Of a stretch of 52,255 nt of DNA, positions 14,205 to 24,036 are shown in pieces. Location of the stretch: positions 1-52,255 of the IMG/VR virus record IMGVR_UViG_3300025099_000030; one strand, written 5' to 3'. The position numbers and the translations under genes are program-made. The stretch's first letter is position 1, and every line of letters begins with the position of its first letter. Below the pieces are notes generated by a model, which was not told where the DNA came from, did not search any database, and saw nothing but the letters and a program-made list of their open reading frames with translations. The stretch comes from a virus.

Positions 14205-16441
14205 TGTATAAACAAAATCTATATGCTATACACTCTGCACATTTATCTACTAAAAATGTAAAAAGAAACAATAAGCTAAAAAATTACAAGTACGGTTATA
14301 ATGACGATCTTGACTGCGTAGTGATAAGCAAAGATGGAACTATAGGTGAAATTTTTGAAGTACAAGGATTGCGTATTGCACTTCCTGCAATACCAAAAGA
14401 GGTATATTCAAATAGCGAAAAACCTGAAGATCAAGTTTTTAAGCAAACCTTAAAACCTGCTACGCTATCAAAAATTAAATCAATACATGATTTTCAATTA
14501 TATCCAGATGACATTAAAGAAAAGTATTACGAATATATTAATTCAGAGTTTGATTATCGCAGTGATGGTTACTGGTTTATGTGCAACGGCACAACAACCT
14601 ATATTACAGGAGCGCACTATATGTACCTCAACTGGACAAAAATTGATGTTGGTGCACCAGAGTTCAGACAATCAAACAAAATATTCTTTTATTTTTGGGA
14701 AGCTTGCAAAGCGGATTACAGATGTTATGGAATGTGCTACCTCAAAAATAGACGGAGTGGATTCTCCTTTATGGCAAGCGCAGAAACAGTTAATCAAGCT
14801 ACAATATCAAAAGATGCAAGATTTGGGGTATTATCAAAAAGCGGAGGTGACGCAAAAAAAATGTTTACCGACAAGATTGTACCTATATCGATCAACTACC
14901 CATTCTTCTTTAAACCAATACAAGATGGTATGGAAAGACCTAAAACAGAACTTTCCTATAAAATACCGTCTAAAAGGCTTACAAGAAATTCACTCAAAGC
15001 AACCGATCAAAACGAAGTACAGGTTGGGGAAGGATTGGACACTACAATTGACTGGAAAAACACGGGAGACAACTCATATGACGGTGAAAAACTAAAACTA
15101 TTAGTTCACGATGAATCCGGTAAATGGGAAAAACCTGATAATATATTAAACAACTGGCGTGTTACTAAAACCTGTTTAAGGCTAGGCGCTAAAGTTGTTG
15201 GCAAATGCATGATGGGGTCTACATCAAACGCTCTAGATAAAGGTGGTAATAACTTTAAAAAATTATACAATGATTCAAAAGTTGAAAACCGAAATCGCAA
15301 TGGGCAGACTGCTAGTGGACTATACTCTTTGTTCATACCTATGGAGTGGAACTATGAAGGATTCATCAACAAATATGGATTTCCTGTATTCGATCATCCA
15401 GAAAAACCGATCGAAGGAATTGATGGGGAGCTTATCAGACATGGAGTCATCGATCATTGGGAGAATGAAGCAGATGGACTCAAAGGGAATAATGATGCTT
15501 TAAATGAATTTTATAGGCAATTTCCAAGAAGTGAAAAGCACGCGTTTAGAGATGAAATAGAAAAGTCTTTATTCAATCTAAATAAAATATACGAACAAAT
15601 AGATTTCAACGAAGAAATGACAATGAAGGGTTATGTAACCCGCGGTTCATTTAGCTGGAAAAATGGTGTTAAAGATTCTACAGTAGAATTTTACCCAAAC
15701 AAAACAGGTAGATTTAAATTATCCTGGATTCCGCCTGTTGAAATGCAAAACAATATAATAGTAAAAAACGGTATTAAATACCCAGGCAATAAAGATTTAG
15801 GTGCTTTTGGTTGTGATAGCTATGATATTAGCGGAACTACTGATGGTAGCGGGTCTAATGGTGCTCTTCATGGGCTTACTACATTTAGTATGCTTTCAGA
15901 TGTACCGTCTAGCCAATTCTTTTTAGAATATGTTGCTAGGCCACAAACAGCTGAAATATTTTTTGAAGATGTACTTATGGCAATGATATTTTACGGTATG
16001 CCTATACTTGCTGAAAATAACAAACCTAGATTATTATATCATATTAAAAGAAGGGGCTATAGAGGTTTTTCTATGAATAGACCAGATAGATCCCGCAGAA
16101 AACTATCTATAACAGAAAAAGAATTAGGTGGTATACCTAATACTTCAGAAGATATAAGACAAGCTCATGCAGCCGCAATCGAAAGCTATATTGAAACCCA
16201 TGTTGGGTTAGCGGAAAATGGCGATTATGGCAAAATGTACTTTCAAAGAACATTAGAAGACTGGGCTAAATTTGATATTAATAAAAGAACAAAGTTTGAT
16301 GCATCTATAAGTTCAGGCCTTGCTATAATGGCATGCCAAAGACACTTGTATGCATCTAAAACAACTAGAGAAGTTAAGAAAATAGACTTTGGGTTTTCAA
16401 AATATAATAACCAAGGTTCAAAAAGTCAAATAATACAATAA
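14204..16441 (+). CDS. terL: Terminase large subunit
   Basis: The 745-residue protein has a packaging ATPase domain. MCYLKNRRSGFSFM (residues 177-190) is a variant Walker A loop. LLVHDE (residues 299-304) is Walker B with the catalytic glutamate E304. A C-terminal RNase H-like nuclease region starts at AFGCDSYDISGTTDG, with D538 a probable metal ligand. It cuts concatemeric DNA and pumps it through the portal. A putative TerS precedes it and the portal follows 3 bases after its stop. The length is somewhat above the usual 500-700 residues; the first 120 residues form an extra N-terminal region. Confidence 0.92.
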   Translation: MYKQNLYAIHSAHLSTKNVKRNNKLKNYKYGYNDDLDCVVISKDGTIGEIFEVQGLRIALPAIPKEVYSNSEKPEDQVFKQTLKPATLSKIKSIHDFQLYPDDIKEKYYEYINSEFDYRSDGYWFMCNGTTTYITGAHYMYLNWTKIDVGAPEFRQSNKIFFYFWEACKADYRCYGMCYLKNRRSGFSFMASAETVNQATISKDARFGVLSKSGGDAKKMFTDKIVPISINYPFFFKPIQDGMERPKTELSYKIPSKRLTRNSLKATDQNEVQVGEGLDTTIDWKNTGDNSYDGEKLKLLVHDESGKWEKPDNILNNWRVTKTCLRLGAKVVGKCMMGSTSNALDKGGNNFKKLYNDSKVENRNRNGQTASGLYSLFIPMEWNYEGFINKYGFPVFDHPEKPIEGIDGELIRHGVIDHWENEADGLKGNNDALNEFYRQFPRSEKHAFRDEIEKSLFNLNKIYEQIDFNEEMTMKGYVTRGSFSWKNGVKDSTVEFYPNKTGRFKLSWIPPVEMQNNIIVKNGIKYPGNKDLGAFGCDSYDISGTTDGSGSNGALHGLTTFSMLSDVPSSQFFLEYVARPQTAEIFFEDVLMAMIFYGMPILAENNKPRLLYHIKRRGYRGFSMNRPDRSRRKLSITEKELGGIPNTSEDIRQAHAAAIESYIETHVGLAENGDYGKMYFQRTLEDWAKFDINKRTKFDASISSGLAIMACQRHLYASKTTREVKKIDFGFSKYNNQGSKSQIIQ

Positions 16442-16444
16442 AAA

Positions 16445-18805
16445 ATGGCAGAAGCTACAGGACAAGTTACCCAATTTCCCAGCCAATCGGTTGACGATGC
16501 TACTAAAGCTAGCAAAGACTACGGAATGGAAGTGGCGCGTGGTATACAAAACGAATGGTTTAGAAAATCATCTGGCACAGGAAGATTCGTACAAAATCAA
16601 CGAGACTTTCATAAACTAAGATTATATGCTAGAGGTGAGCAATCTGTTCAGAAATATAAAGATGAATTTTCTGTAAATGGAGATTTATCTTATCTTAATC
16701 TTGACTGGAAACCAGTACCAATTATACCTAAGTTTGTAGATATAGTTGTTAACGGTATGCAAGATAGATTGTTTACAGTTAAAGCTTTTGCACAAGACCC
16801 TACATCTGTTAAGGAAAGAACTAATTTTGTAGAAATGATGCTTGAGGATATGAATACTCAAGAGTTAATTACACAAATAGATGAAACTTTAGGTGTTGAT
16901 GTAAGAAATGTAAAGCAAGAAGACTTACCGTCTAATAAAGAGGAGTTAGAGCTTCACATGCAAATAGGTTATAAACAATCTATTGAATTAGCCCACGAGC
17001 AAGCTATTGACAATACTTTTAAACGGAATGCCTATCACGAAATAAAAAAGAGGTGTGATTACGATCAAACTGTTTTAGGCATTGCAGCTGCCAAGCATAC
17101 ATTTAATAATACAGACGGTATAAAATTAGAATATGTTGACCCATCAAATTTAATATATTCATACACCGAAGATCCTAATTTTGATGATGTATATTATTTT
17201 GGCGAAGTTAAACAAATTAAATCTAATGAGCTTAAAAAACAATTTCCAGAATTAACAGATGAAGAGTTTGAAGACATTATAAAAAAATCGTCTAATTATA
17301 ATAATTATGACTATGTAGATAATGATTCAAATGATGCATTTGATACAAATACATTGACCGTACTATATTTTAATTGGAAAACTTGGGAACAAAGTGTATA
17401 CAAAATAAAAGAAACATCTACTGGGGCTAAAAAAGCTATAAAGAAAGATGATAAGTTTAACCCTCCTAAAGATCAAAGAACTAGATTTGAAAAAGTAGCT
17501 CAGGCTATGGAAACTATATACGAAGGTGTATTAGTATTAGGTTCTAACAAACTTTTAAAGTGGCAAAAAGCTACTAATATGGTTAGGCCCGATTCTAACA
17601 TTAACAAAGTAATGATGAATTATATTGTTAGTGCTCCTAGAATGTACAAGGGTAAAATTGAAAGCTTAGTTAGTAGAATGGTTACTTACGCTGATTTAAT
17701 ACAGCTTACGCACTTAAAGCTACAACAAGTAATACAAAGAATGACACCATCCGGTGTTTATTTAGACGCTGATGGATTAGCTGAAATAGATTTAGGCAAC
17801 GGCACAAATTATAATCCGCAAGAAGCTTTAAATTTATACTTCCAAACAGGATCAGTTATAGGTAGATCTATGACAGTCGATGGTGATATGAATCCTGGCA
17901 AAGTACCAATACAGGAACTACCTGGTGGAGGAGGACAACAAAGCCAAGCATTAATACAAGCATATAATTATTATTTGCAAATGCTTCGTGATGTTACCGG
18001 ATTAAACGAGGCAAGAGATGGATCTGATCCAGACCCATACGCTTTAGTAGGCGTACAAAAATTAGCTGCTGCAAATTCTAATACAGCAACTAGGCATATA
18101 TTACATAGTTCTTTATATATTACAAGCACTTTAGCAGAAGCTATATCTGTAAGAATAAAAGACGTGTTAGCATATCATCCGCAAAGAGACGCGATGATTG
18201 GAGGTATTGGAAGATTTAGCGTAGGTGCTTTAAAAGAAATGGATAATTTACATATGCATGACTTTGGTATTTTCTTAGAGCTAGACCCGGACGAAGACGA
18301 AAAACAACTTGTAGAAAATAACATACAAGTAGCATTGTCAAGAGATCAAATACATCTTGAAGATATAATTGATATAAGACAAATAAAAAATATAAAGCTA
18401 GCTAATCAACTACTAAAATATAGAAGAACTAAAAAAGAAGCTACAGACCAGTTAAAAGCGGAAAGAAATATTGCGGCACAATCGCAAGCTAACGCTAAAG
18501 CTGCTCAAGCCGCTGAAATGGCTAAGGCCCAAGCTGAAAATATGAAAGTTGAAGCTAAAGGCAAACTAGCTCAGTTGCAATCTCAGCTTGACATTCAAAA
18601 ATTAGATTCAGAGGCGCAAACAAAGCGTGAGCTAATGCAATACGAATTTGATTTAAATATGAAGCTTAAAGGAATGGAACTTGATGCAAAAAAACAAATA
18701 GAATTACAAAAGCCAGTATCAAATCCTGAACCTAAAAAAGCTTTTGAGTCTAGTGGCAACGATGTTTTAGGTGGAATAGATCTTAGTAGATTTGAACCTA
18801 AATAA
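16445..18805 (+). CDS. Portal protein
   Basis: The 786-residue protein follows TerL, the usual portal position. An N-terminal segment resembles portal proteins (LNLDWKPVPIIPKFVDIVVN, GMQDRLFTVKAFAQDP). The middle has a QQSQALIQAYNYYLQMLRDV helix, and DVTGLNEARDGSDPDPYALV resembles portal stem/wing helices. The final 150 residues are an alanine/lysine/glutamine-rich coiled coil (AAQAAEMAKAQAENMKVEAK), like the barrel of large podovirus portals. It should form the dodecameric channel at one capsid vertex. No protease or other fused domain is seen. Confidence 0.88.
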   Translation: MAEATGQVTQFPSQSVDDATKASKDYGMEVARGIQNEWFRKSSGTGRFVQNQRDFHKLRLYARGEQSVQKYKDEFSVNGDLSYLNLDWKPVPIIPKFVDIVVNGMQDRLFTVKAFAQDPTSVKERTNFVEMMLEDMNTQELITQIDETLGVDVRNVKQEDLPSNKEELELHMQIGYKQSIELAHEQAIDNTFKRNAYHEIKKRCDYDQTVLGIAAAKHTFNNTDGIKLEYVDPSNLIYSYTEDPNFDDVYYFGEVKQIKSNELKKQFPELTDEEFEDIIKKSSNYNNYDYVDNDSNDAFDTNTLTVLYFNWKTWEQSVYKIKETSTGAKKAIKKDDKFNPPKDQRTRFEKVAQAMETIYEGVLVLGSNKLLKWQKATNMVRPDSNINKVMMNYIVSAPRMYKGKIESLVSRMVTYADLIQLTHLKLQQVIQRMTPSGVYLDADGLAEIDLGNGTNYNPQEALNLYFQTGSVIGRSMTVDGDMNPGKVPIQELPGGGGQQSQALIQAYNYYLQMLRDVTGLNEARDGSDPDPYALVGVQKLAAANSNTATRHILHSSLYITSTLAEAISVRIKDVLAYHPQRDAMIGGIGRFSVGALKEMDNLHMHDFGIFLELDPDEDEKQLVENNIQVALSRDQIHLEDIIDIRQIKNIKLANQLLKYRRTKKEATDQLKAERNIAAQSQANAKAAQAAEMAKAQAENMKVEAKGKLAQLQSQLDIQKLDSEAQTKRELMQYEFDLNMKLKGMELDAKKQIELQKPVSNPEPKKAFESSGNDVLGGIDLSRFEPK

Positions 18806-18836
18806 AAAATTATTAATTATTATATATTATTAAATT

Positions 18837-20063
18837 ATGGCAGAATGGAAAATTAAAGGTGCTGCTGAAGACGTTGAACAAAAGTCAGCACAAGAACAAG
18901 AACAAGCTGTTTTAGATAAAGCAGTTGAAGAAGGTAAGATTGAACCTGAAGCCGCGGGCAAAGAGGTTGATGAAGTACCAAAGATTAACTTAGACGAATT
19001 AAACAAAGAAGAAAATGCCGTTCAAGAGCGAGAAGCAGAGGAGGTTCCTGTGGAAGATGCACCCGGAGATAGCAAAGAAGTGGAGCAAAAAGTACAAGAA
19101 CAAACCGAAGCCAAAGAAACAGAAGAGCAAGACTCGCCGCTCGAGCTCATCAAAGACGAAGAAGAAGCGGTAGAAACCAACCAACCTAAAGTAGACGAAA
19201 GAGCTGCTCAAGTAAACGAACAACCAAAACCTGCAGAACCCGAAGTTGTACTTCCGGAGAATGTAGACAAGCTTGTTAAGTTTATGGAAGAAACGGGTGG
19301 TAGTGTTGAAGACTTTGTTTTATTAAATAGAGATCTATCAAAATATAACGATGGCGATCTATTGCGAGAATATTATAAACAATCTAAACCTTGGGACACA
19401 CAAGAAATTTCTGAATATATGGAAGATAATTTTTCATATAGTGAAGAAGAAGATGAACCAAGAGAAATACGCTCTAAGAAAAGAGCGTTTAAAGAAGAGT
19501 TATTTAATGCTAAAAAGTTTTTGGAAGGAAACAAAGAGAAATATTATGCTGATCTCAAGTTGAAGAAGCAAACAGATATTCCTCAGGAGTACCAAGAAGC
19601 TTTAGAGTATTACAATACATATCAACAGAACACTGAATCAAGCAAACAACTTACTGAAAGTTTTTTACAAAAAACAGATAGTGTGTTTAGTCAAGATTTT
19701 AAAGGGTTTGATTTCCAAGTTGGAAACAATAAATACCGTTATAAAGTCAACAATGTTAATGACACAAAAACACAGCAATCTGATATAAATAATTTTGTAA
19801 AAGAATTTTTAGGTGACGATGGCCAAATTAATGACGCTAAAGGTTACCATAAAGCATTGTTTACTGCAAGAAATGCAGATAAGCTAGCTGAACATTTTTA
19901 TGAGCAAGGCCGTGCCGATGCTCTACGGCAATCCGCTAAGGAGGCTAAAAATATAAATATGGATCCAAGGCAAGAGGGTGTTATTAAAACAGCTTCAGGC
20001 CAAAAGTTTAAGGTTGTTTCTGGTGATTCTAGTTCTAAACTAAGAATGAAACTAAGACAATAA
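18837..20063 (+). CDS. Capsid scaffold protein
   Basis: The 408-residue protein is strongly acidic and low in complexity over its first 140 residues (EEVPVEDAPGDSKEVEQK) and predicted to be helical. The C-terminus is basic and ends SSSKLRMKLRQ, a usual scaffold feature for capsid binding. It sits between portal and major capsid protein, the standard scaffold site. No serine protease motif is visible, so it appears to be a scaffold without protease. The preceding 31-base gap is almost pure A/T. Confidence 0.8.
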   Translation: MAEWKIKGAAEDVEQKSAQEQEQAVLDKAVEEGKIEPEAAGKEVDEVPKINLDELNKEENAVQEREAEEVPVEDAPGDSKEVEQKVQEQTEAKETEEQDSPLELIKDEEEAVETNQPKVDERAAQVNEQPKPAEPEVVLPENVDKLVKFMEETGGSVEDFVLLNRDLSKYNDGDLLREYYKQSKPWDTQEISEYMEDNFSYSEEEDEPREIRSKKRAFKEELFNAKKFLEGNKEKYYADLKLKKQTDIPQEYQEALEYYNTYQQNTESSKQLTESFLQKTDSVFSQDFKGFDFQVGNNKYRYKVNNVNDTKTQQSDINNFVKEFLGDDGQINDAKGYHKALFTARNADKLAEHFYEQGRADALRQSAKEAKNINMDPRQEGVIKTASGQKFKVVSGDSSSKLRMKLRQ

Positions 20064-20080
20064 CTTAAAAATTTATTACA

Positions 20081-21532
20081 ATGGCTATTACAACTGGCAT
20101 TGAACACTTAACCCCCTCGGCAACTAAGGGGTCATTATTTCAAGGTAATTATATTACCGATTTCGATTTTACAAAACAATTTTTACCTGATGTATACGAA
20201 AAAGAAGCTGAGATTTACGGAAATCGCTCTATCTCTTCTTTTCTACGTATGGTATCAGCTGAAATGCCATCCACTTCTGATGAAATCAGATGGGTTGAGC
20301 AAGGAAGACTACACACCCGTTATACCAATGTAGTTATTGGTAGTGCTAGCGGTACTGGTGAGTCTGTATTTACAGTTACTTTCGCTGCTAAGCCTGATGG
20401 TACTGCTTATGCTGCTGGAGATGCTCCTGCTATTAGAGCTGGGCAAACTATTATGGTACAAGGACTAACCGGGGCAGGAGCGGCTACAGGACCTGTTGTA
20501 AAAGGAGTTGTTACCGTTGCTGGAGCTGCTGCTTCTGGCGACACCGGAACTTTTACTGCTGTTGCTTATACAGCTGCTAACTGGACAGGTGTTACTGGAG
20601 CTAGCGGGTATGCTAAAGCAAACGTGCTAGTATATGGATCTGAATTTGCTAAAGGAACCGACGGAATGGTTGGCTCCCTAGATTCTGACTACAGCTCTTA
20701 CACTAACAAGCCTATTATCCTAAAAGATAACTACGCTATCAACGGATCTGACACTGCTCAGATTGGTTGGATTGAAGTTACTTCTGAAAATGGCGCTTCT
20801 GGTTACCTATGGTACCTAAAGTCTGAGCATGAAACCAGACTAAGATTTGAAGATTACCTAGAAATGTCTATGGTAGAAGCAGTTAAGAAAACTGGCTCTG
20901 CTGGTTCAGCTGCTGCTAATTATAGCGGTTCTGAAGGTTTCTTTGCTGCTCTTGAAGCAAGAGGTAATGTATACACAGATCTTTCTACAGATCTAGCATC
21001 TAACATGACCGGCTTTGATAACATTCTTAAGCAACTAGACAAGAATGGAGCTATTGAAGAAAACATGATCTACAGCAACAGAGCTTTATCTCTAGCTATT
21101 GATGATGCGCTAGCCGCTAAAAATTCTTATGGATCAGGTGGTACTTCTTATGGAGTATTTAACAATTCTGAGGATATGGCATTAAATCTAGGATTTTCTG
21201 GATTCAGAAGAGGTTCTTATGACTTCTACAAAACTGACTGGAAATATCTAAATGATTTTGCTACTAGAGGTGGTTTCGGTGATGTTGAAGGAGCTATTAT
21301 TCCTGCAGGTACATCTACTGTATACGACCAAGATTTAGGTAAAAACATCAAGCGACCATTTTTACACGTACGTTATCGTTCTTCTGAAACTGATGACAGA
21401 AAAATGAAAACTTGGATTACTGGATCAGTTGGAGGTGCATATACTTCTAGCTTGGACGAAATGAGAGTTAACTTCTTATCTGAAAGATGTTTAATTACTC
21501 AAGGAGCCAACAACTTCTTCTTATTGAAGTAG
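20081..21532 (+). CDS. Major capsid protein
   Basis: The 483-residue protein lies directly after the scaffold and is followed by a hairpin terminator. It has an N-terminal arm, a strand/helix region EMPSTSDEIRWVEQGRLH, an inserted beta-rich section of about residues 85-210 rich in glycine, alanine and threonine, and a C-terminal part with RPFLHVRYRSSETDDRKMKT and LSERCLITQGANNFFLLK. This fits an HK97-like fold with a surface insertion, as in capsid proteins of crAss-like and related phages. Leucine codons are unusual: CTA is used 16 of 31 times, while neighbouring genes mostly use TTA. This suggests selection for high expression. Confidence 0.9.
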   Translation: MAITTGIEHLTPSATKGSLFQGNYITDFDFTKQFLPDVYEKEAEIYGNRSISSFLRMVSAEMPSTSDEIRWVEQGRLHTRYTNVVIGSASGTGESVFTVTFAAKPDGTAYAAGDAPAIRAGQTIMVQGLTGAGAATGPVVKGVVTVAGAAASGDTGTFTAVAYTAANWTGVTGASGYAKANVLVYGSEFAKGTDGMVGSLDSDYSSYTNKPIILKDNYAINGSDTAQIGWIEVTSENGASGYLWYLKSEHETRLRFEDYLEMSMVEAVKKTGSAGSAAANYSGSEGFFAALEARGNVYTDLSTDLASNMTGFDNILKQLDKNGAIEENMIYSNRALSLAIDDALAAKNSYGSGGTSYGVFNNSEDMALNLGFSGFRRGSYDFYKTDWKYLNDFATRGGFGDVEGAIIPAGTSTVYDQDLGKNIKRPFLHVRYRSSETDDRKMKTWITGSVGGAYTSSLDEMRVNFLSERCLITQGANNFFLLK

Positions 21533-21541
21533 TAAATTAAT

Positions 21542-21576
21542 ATAGCGGAGGGTGGTTACGGCCACCCTTTAGCTAT
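21542..21576 (+). terminator. Hairpin terminator after the major capsid gene
   Basis: A 7-base stem AGGGTGG/CCACCCT (21549-21555 with 21562-21568) has a 6-base loop and is followed by TT. An outer ATAGC/GCTAT pairing (21542-21546 with 21572-21576) extends it. It begins 10 bases after the capsid stop codon. With only a short T run it may be a partial terminator or an mRNA-stabilising end. Confidence 0.7.
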
Positions 21577-21595
21577 TATCTTATTAAATTATATT

Positions 21596-22321
21596 ATGAA
21601 AAATTGGGAAATTAAAGATAGAACTTATATTCTTAAAAACGGTATGTCACCGTTGACATACAAAATTAAAAGCACGGGCATGCTGTGGTTTGATGAAGCT
21701 AAAGGTATTAATAGAGAAATACGGTATGCAGAAAATCAAAAGTCATTATTTGTTGATGAACAAGATGGTTTTGCCCAACTTAAACATATAGTATTTCAAG
21801 ATGGCGCGATTGTAGTGCCTAAATCACAACCTTTACTACAACAATTATTATCATTATATCATCCAGATAGATTAAACTTATGGGAAGAAATTGACAATGT
21901 AAAAGAAGCTGTTGATGATATAAGTATTATAGAGTTAGAGTTAGAAGCATTAAAATTAGTACAAGAGCTTGATGTTGAGCATCTTGAAGCTATACTTAGA
22001 ACTGAAATTGGTTCTGATGTAACAACAATGTCTTCTAAAGAAATAAAAAGAGACTGTTATTTGTTTGCTAAAAGCGATCCAGAACTATTTATTGAGGTAG
22101 CAAAAGACGAAGATATTAAGCTTCGTAACTTAGCTAATAGATGTGTAGAAGCTGGTATTGTTAAACTAACAGATGATAATACAGTATTCAAATGGAGCAC
22201 AAATGGTAAGAAAATTATGACTGTACCATTTGATGAACATCCATACGCAGCGTTTGCGCGATTCTTAAAAACAGATGAAGGCGTAGACGTTATGAAAGCT
22301 ATTGAAAAGAAACTTTCATAA
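21596..22321 (+). CDS. Conserved virion-region protein (VPFDEHPY type)
   Basis: The 241-residue product begins MKNWEIKDRTYILKNGMSPL and contains WFDEAKGINREIRYAENQ, an IVFQDGAIVVPKSQPLLQQL segment, a long acidic helix region, and ends KKIMTVPFDEHPYAAFARFL. I recall proteins of this pattern encoded just after capsid genes in aquatic phages of Bacteroidota and others; they are uncharacterised. A head completion or minor capsid role is inferred from position. It is flanked on both sides by hairpins, so it may be expressed at its own level. Confidence 0.6.
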   Translation: MKNWEIKDRTYILKNGMSPLTYKIKSTGMLWFDEAKGINREIRYAENQKSLFVDEQDGFAQLKHIVFQDGAIVVPKSQPLLQQLLSLYHPDRLNLWEEIDNVKEAVDDISIIELELEALKLVQELDVEHLEAILRTEIGSDVTTMSSKEIKRDCYLFAKSDPELFIEVAKDEDIKLRNLANRCVEAGIVKLTDDNTVFKWSTNGKKIMTVPFDEHPYAAFARFLKTDEGVDVMKAIEKKLS

Positions 22322-22328
22322 AATACCA

Positions 22329-22356
22329 GGTTATAGTTATTCGGTTAACTATAACC
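22329..22356 (+). terminator. 11-bp perfect hairpin between late genes
   Basis: GGTTATAGTTA (22329-22339) pairs perfectly with TAACTATAACC (22346-22356) around the loop TTCGGT. It starts 8 bases after the stop of the preceding gene. There is no T tract after it, so it may be a processing or mRNA-stability element rather than a classical terminator. Confidence 0.6.
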
Positions 22357-22377
22357 ATCTAATAAATAAAAATAATA

Positions 22378-23082
22378 ATGGTAAGCATAGACAACGTTTA
22401 TAAAACAGTATTAAACATACTTAATAAAGAAAATAGAGGTTATATTACGCCAGCTGAAATTAATTCGCTTGCTAACCAGGCTCAAAATGAAATTTTTGAA
22501 GGTTATTTTTCTTTAAGGAACTATGTTGTTTCTAATGACTCAGATTACTCAGATATTAGAAAAAATGTAGAAGAAAAAATAGCTTTGTTTGAAAACGAAG
22601 AAACAATAAGCGCTGGAACATTTTCTAATGCTGCAGGTAATACTACTTCAAGCTACTATGCTTATCCTTCTAACTTTTTCAGGCTAGGTACTGTATCTAC
22701 AAATGCTATACACGCAAGTGAAGTGTCAAGCCAAAAAATATTATATCTAAATAGATCGCCGCTTACTAAACCTACAGTAAATAACCCTGTATACGTTAGA
22801 CATGAGGGTGGTGTAGTTATGTACCCAACGGCTGGAATAACTAGTATAGATATAAATTATATAAGAAAACCTGCTGAAGTAAAATGGGTTGGAGGTACTA
22901 CAGCCGGCCAAGTGGTTGCTAATCTTAGCGCTTCTAATTATCAAAATTTTGAGCTGCACGCATCCGAAGAGCACGAACTAGTAGTTAAAATATTATCTTA
23001 TGCGGGAGTAATTATAAGAGCTGCAGATATAACTCAAGCTGCGGCAGCAAAAGAACAACAAATAATACAATCTGAACGATAA
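22378..23082 (+). CDS. Neck / head-tail adaptor protein
   Basis: The 234-residue protein begins MVSIDNVYKTVLNILNKENR, followed by YITPAEINSLANQAQNEIFE, a middle beta region with YYAYPSNFFRLGT and INYIRKPAEVKW, and a C-terminal helix FELHASEEHELVVKILSYAG. This layout (N-terminal helices, a YP..F.RL strand, then I.YI.KP) is shared by neck or tail-tubular-A-like adaptors in Bacteroidota phages. Position after capsid genes and a one-base overlap with a second neck gene (TAATG) support this. Exact ring identity cannot be assigned from sequence. Confidence 0.68.
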   Translation: MVSIDNVYKTVLNILNKENRGYITPAEINSLANQAQNEIFEGYFSLRNYVVSNDSDYSDIRKNVEEKIALFENEETISAGTFSNAAGNTTSSYYAYPSNFFRLGTVSTNAIHASEVSSQKILYLNRSPLTKPTVNNPVYVRHEGGVVMYPTAGITSIDINYIRKPAEVKWVGGTTAGQVVANLSASNYQNFELHASEEHELVVKILSYAGVIIRAADITQAAAAKEQQIIQSER

Positions 23083-24026
23083 TGGCAGAATCAAGAAAAA
23101 TATATACTAGTCAACAATATTACGCAAACTTTGAGGGTGACGCTGGTAATACTCCTGCTAATTTTAAAGGTTTAGGTTATTATAGTAGAACTAGTTTAGA
23201 GGATATTATAAATAATTTTATTGTTGCATATATTGGCGAAGATAAAGCTCTTGCTAAAGTTCCTCGCTATGAAGTAGATTTCTGGGCGCAAAGAGGTATG
23301 CAAGAATTTAGTTATGATATTTTGCATAGTGAAAAAAGTGTAGAAATAGAATTAGGATCAACTTTGCAGTTTCCATTGCCGCAAGATTATGTAAATTATG
23401 TTAAGGTTTCGCAGGTGGGTGAAGATGGTAAAAAAGATATTTTACTACCATCAAGAAAAGTAGATAATCCGCTAGCTCCTTTGCAGGATGGGGACCATGA
23501 TTTTTTATATGACAGTAACGGTGAACTTCAGGTTGCAGCTAAATCAACTGCAATTACTAGATTTCAAGATCCTAATAACCCAGCTAATAGAACAAGGTCT
23601 TTAGAAGATAATTATAACTATGATGATGATGATTTTCCTTATCTTAATAAAAGATACGGAAGTAATCCTGAAGATATGTCAGGAGCTGGTACATTTTTTA
23701 TAGATAACGAGGCGGGTGTAATATTTTTTGATAGTACCTTTAGTGGGAGACCTGACAACCTAATCATTTTAGACTATATTTCTGATGGTATTGCAGATAA
23801 TGGAGACTTATCTAAGGTATATGTTCCAAAGCTTGCTGAGGATGCTTTATATGCTTACATGTTATATAATTTATCAAAGCTAAGACCATCAACAGTACAG
23901 TTAGCACCTTTATATAAAAAAGAAGCTAGCTCTAAAATGAGAAATGCAAAAATAAGACTTTCAAATTATAAGCTAGAAGAAATGGCTCAAGTACTACGAG
24001 GCAAAGCTAAATGGATTAAACATTAA
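23082..24026 (+). CDS. Second neck / ring protein
   Basis: The 314-residue protein contains TSLEDIINNFIVAYIGEDKA, VPRYEVDFWAQRGMQEFSYD, LQFPLPQDYVNYVKVSQVGE and, near the end, KLAEDALYAYMLYNLSKLRP with a basic C-terminal helix. The FPLP.DYV.Y.K strand and the terminal helix pair are common in neck/tail-tubular adaptors of short-tailed phages. It follows the first neck gene with a one-base overlap. It is likely to form one of the rings between portal and tail. Confidence 0.68.
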   Translation: MAESRKIYTSQQYYANFEGDAGNTPANFKGLGYYSRTSLEDIINNFIVAYIGEDKALAKVPRYEVDFWAQRGMQEFSYDILHSEKSVEIELGSTLQFPLPQDYVNYVKVSQVGEDGKKDILLPSRKVDNPLAPLQDGDHDFLYDSNGELQVAAKSTAITRFQDPNNPANRTRSLEDNYNYDDDDFPYLNKRYGSNPEDMSGAGTFFIDNEAGVIFFDSTFSGRPDNLIILDYISDGIADNGDLSKVYVPKLAEDALYAYMLYNLSKLRPSTVQLAPLYKKEASSKMRNAKIRLSNYKLEEMAQVLRGKAKWIKH

Positions 24027-24036
24027 ATAAAATTAA
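24024..24036 (+). promoter_or_regulatory. A-rich Bacteroidota-type translation leader
   Basis: The 13 bases TAAATAAAATTAA sit directly before ATG 24037, and no GGAG-like Shine-Dalgarno site is present. Nearly the same sequence precedes ATG 2057, 12249 and 13172. Bacteroidota genes generally lack Shine-Dalgarno sites and favour A-rich leaders, so this supports the host assignment. Confidence 0.7.

Noticed and set aside
18837-20063. Scaffold gene read as a prohead protease fusion
   Set aside because: No serine, histidine or aspartate triad pattern of known head proteases is visible; the acidic helical composition alone fits a scaffold.
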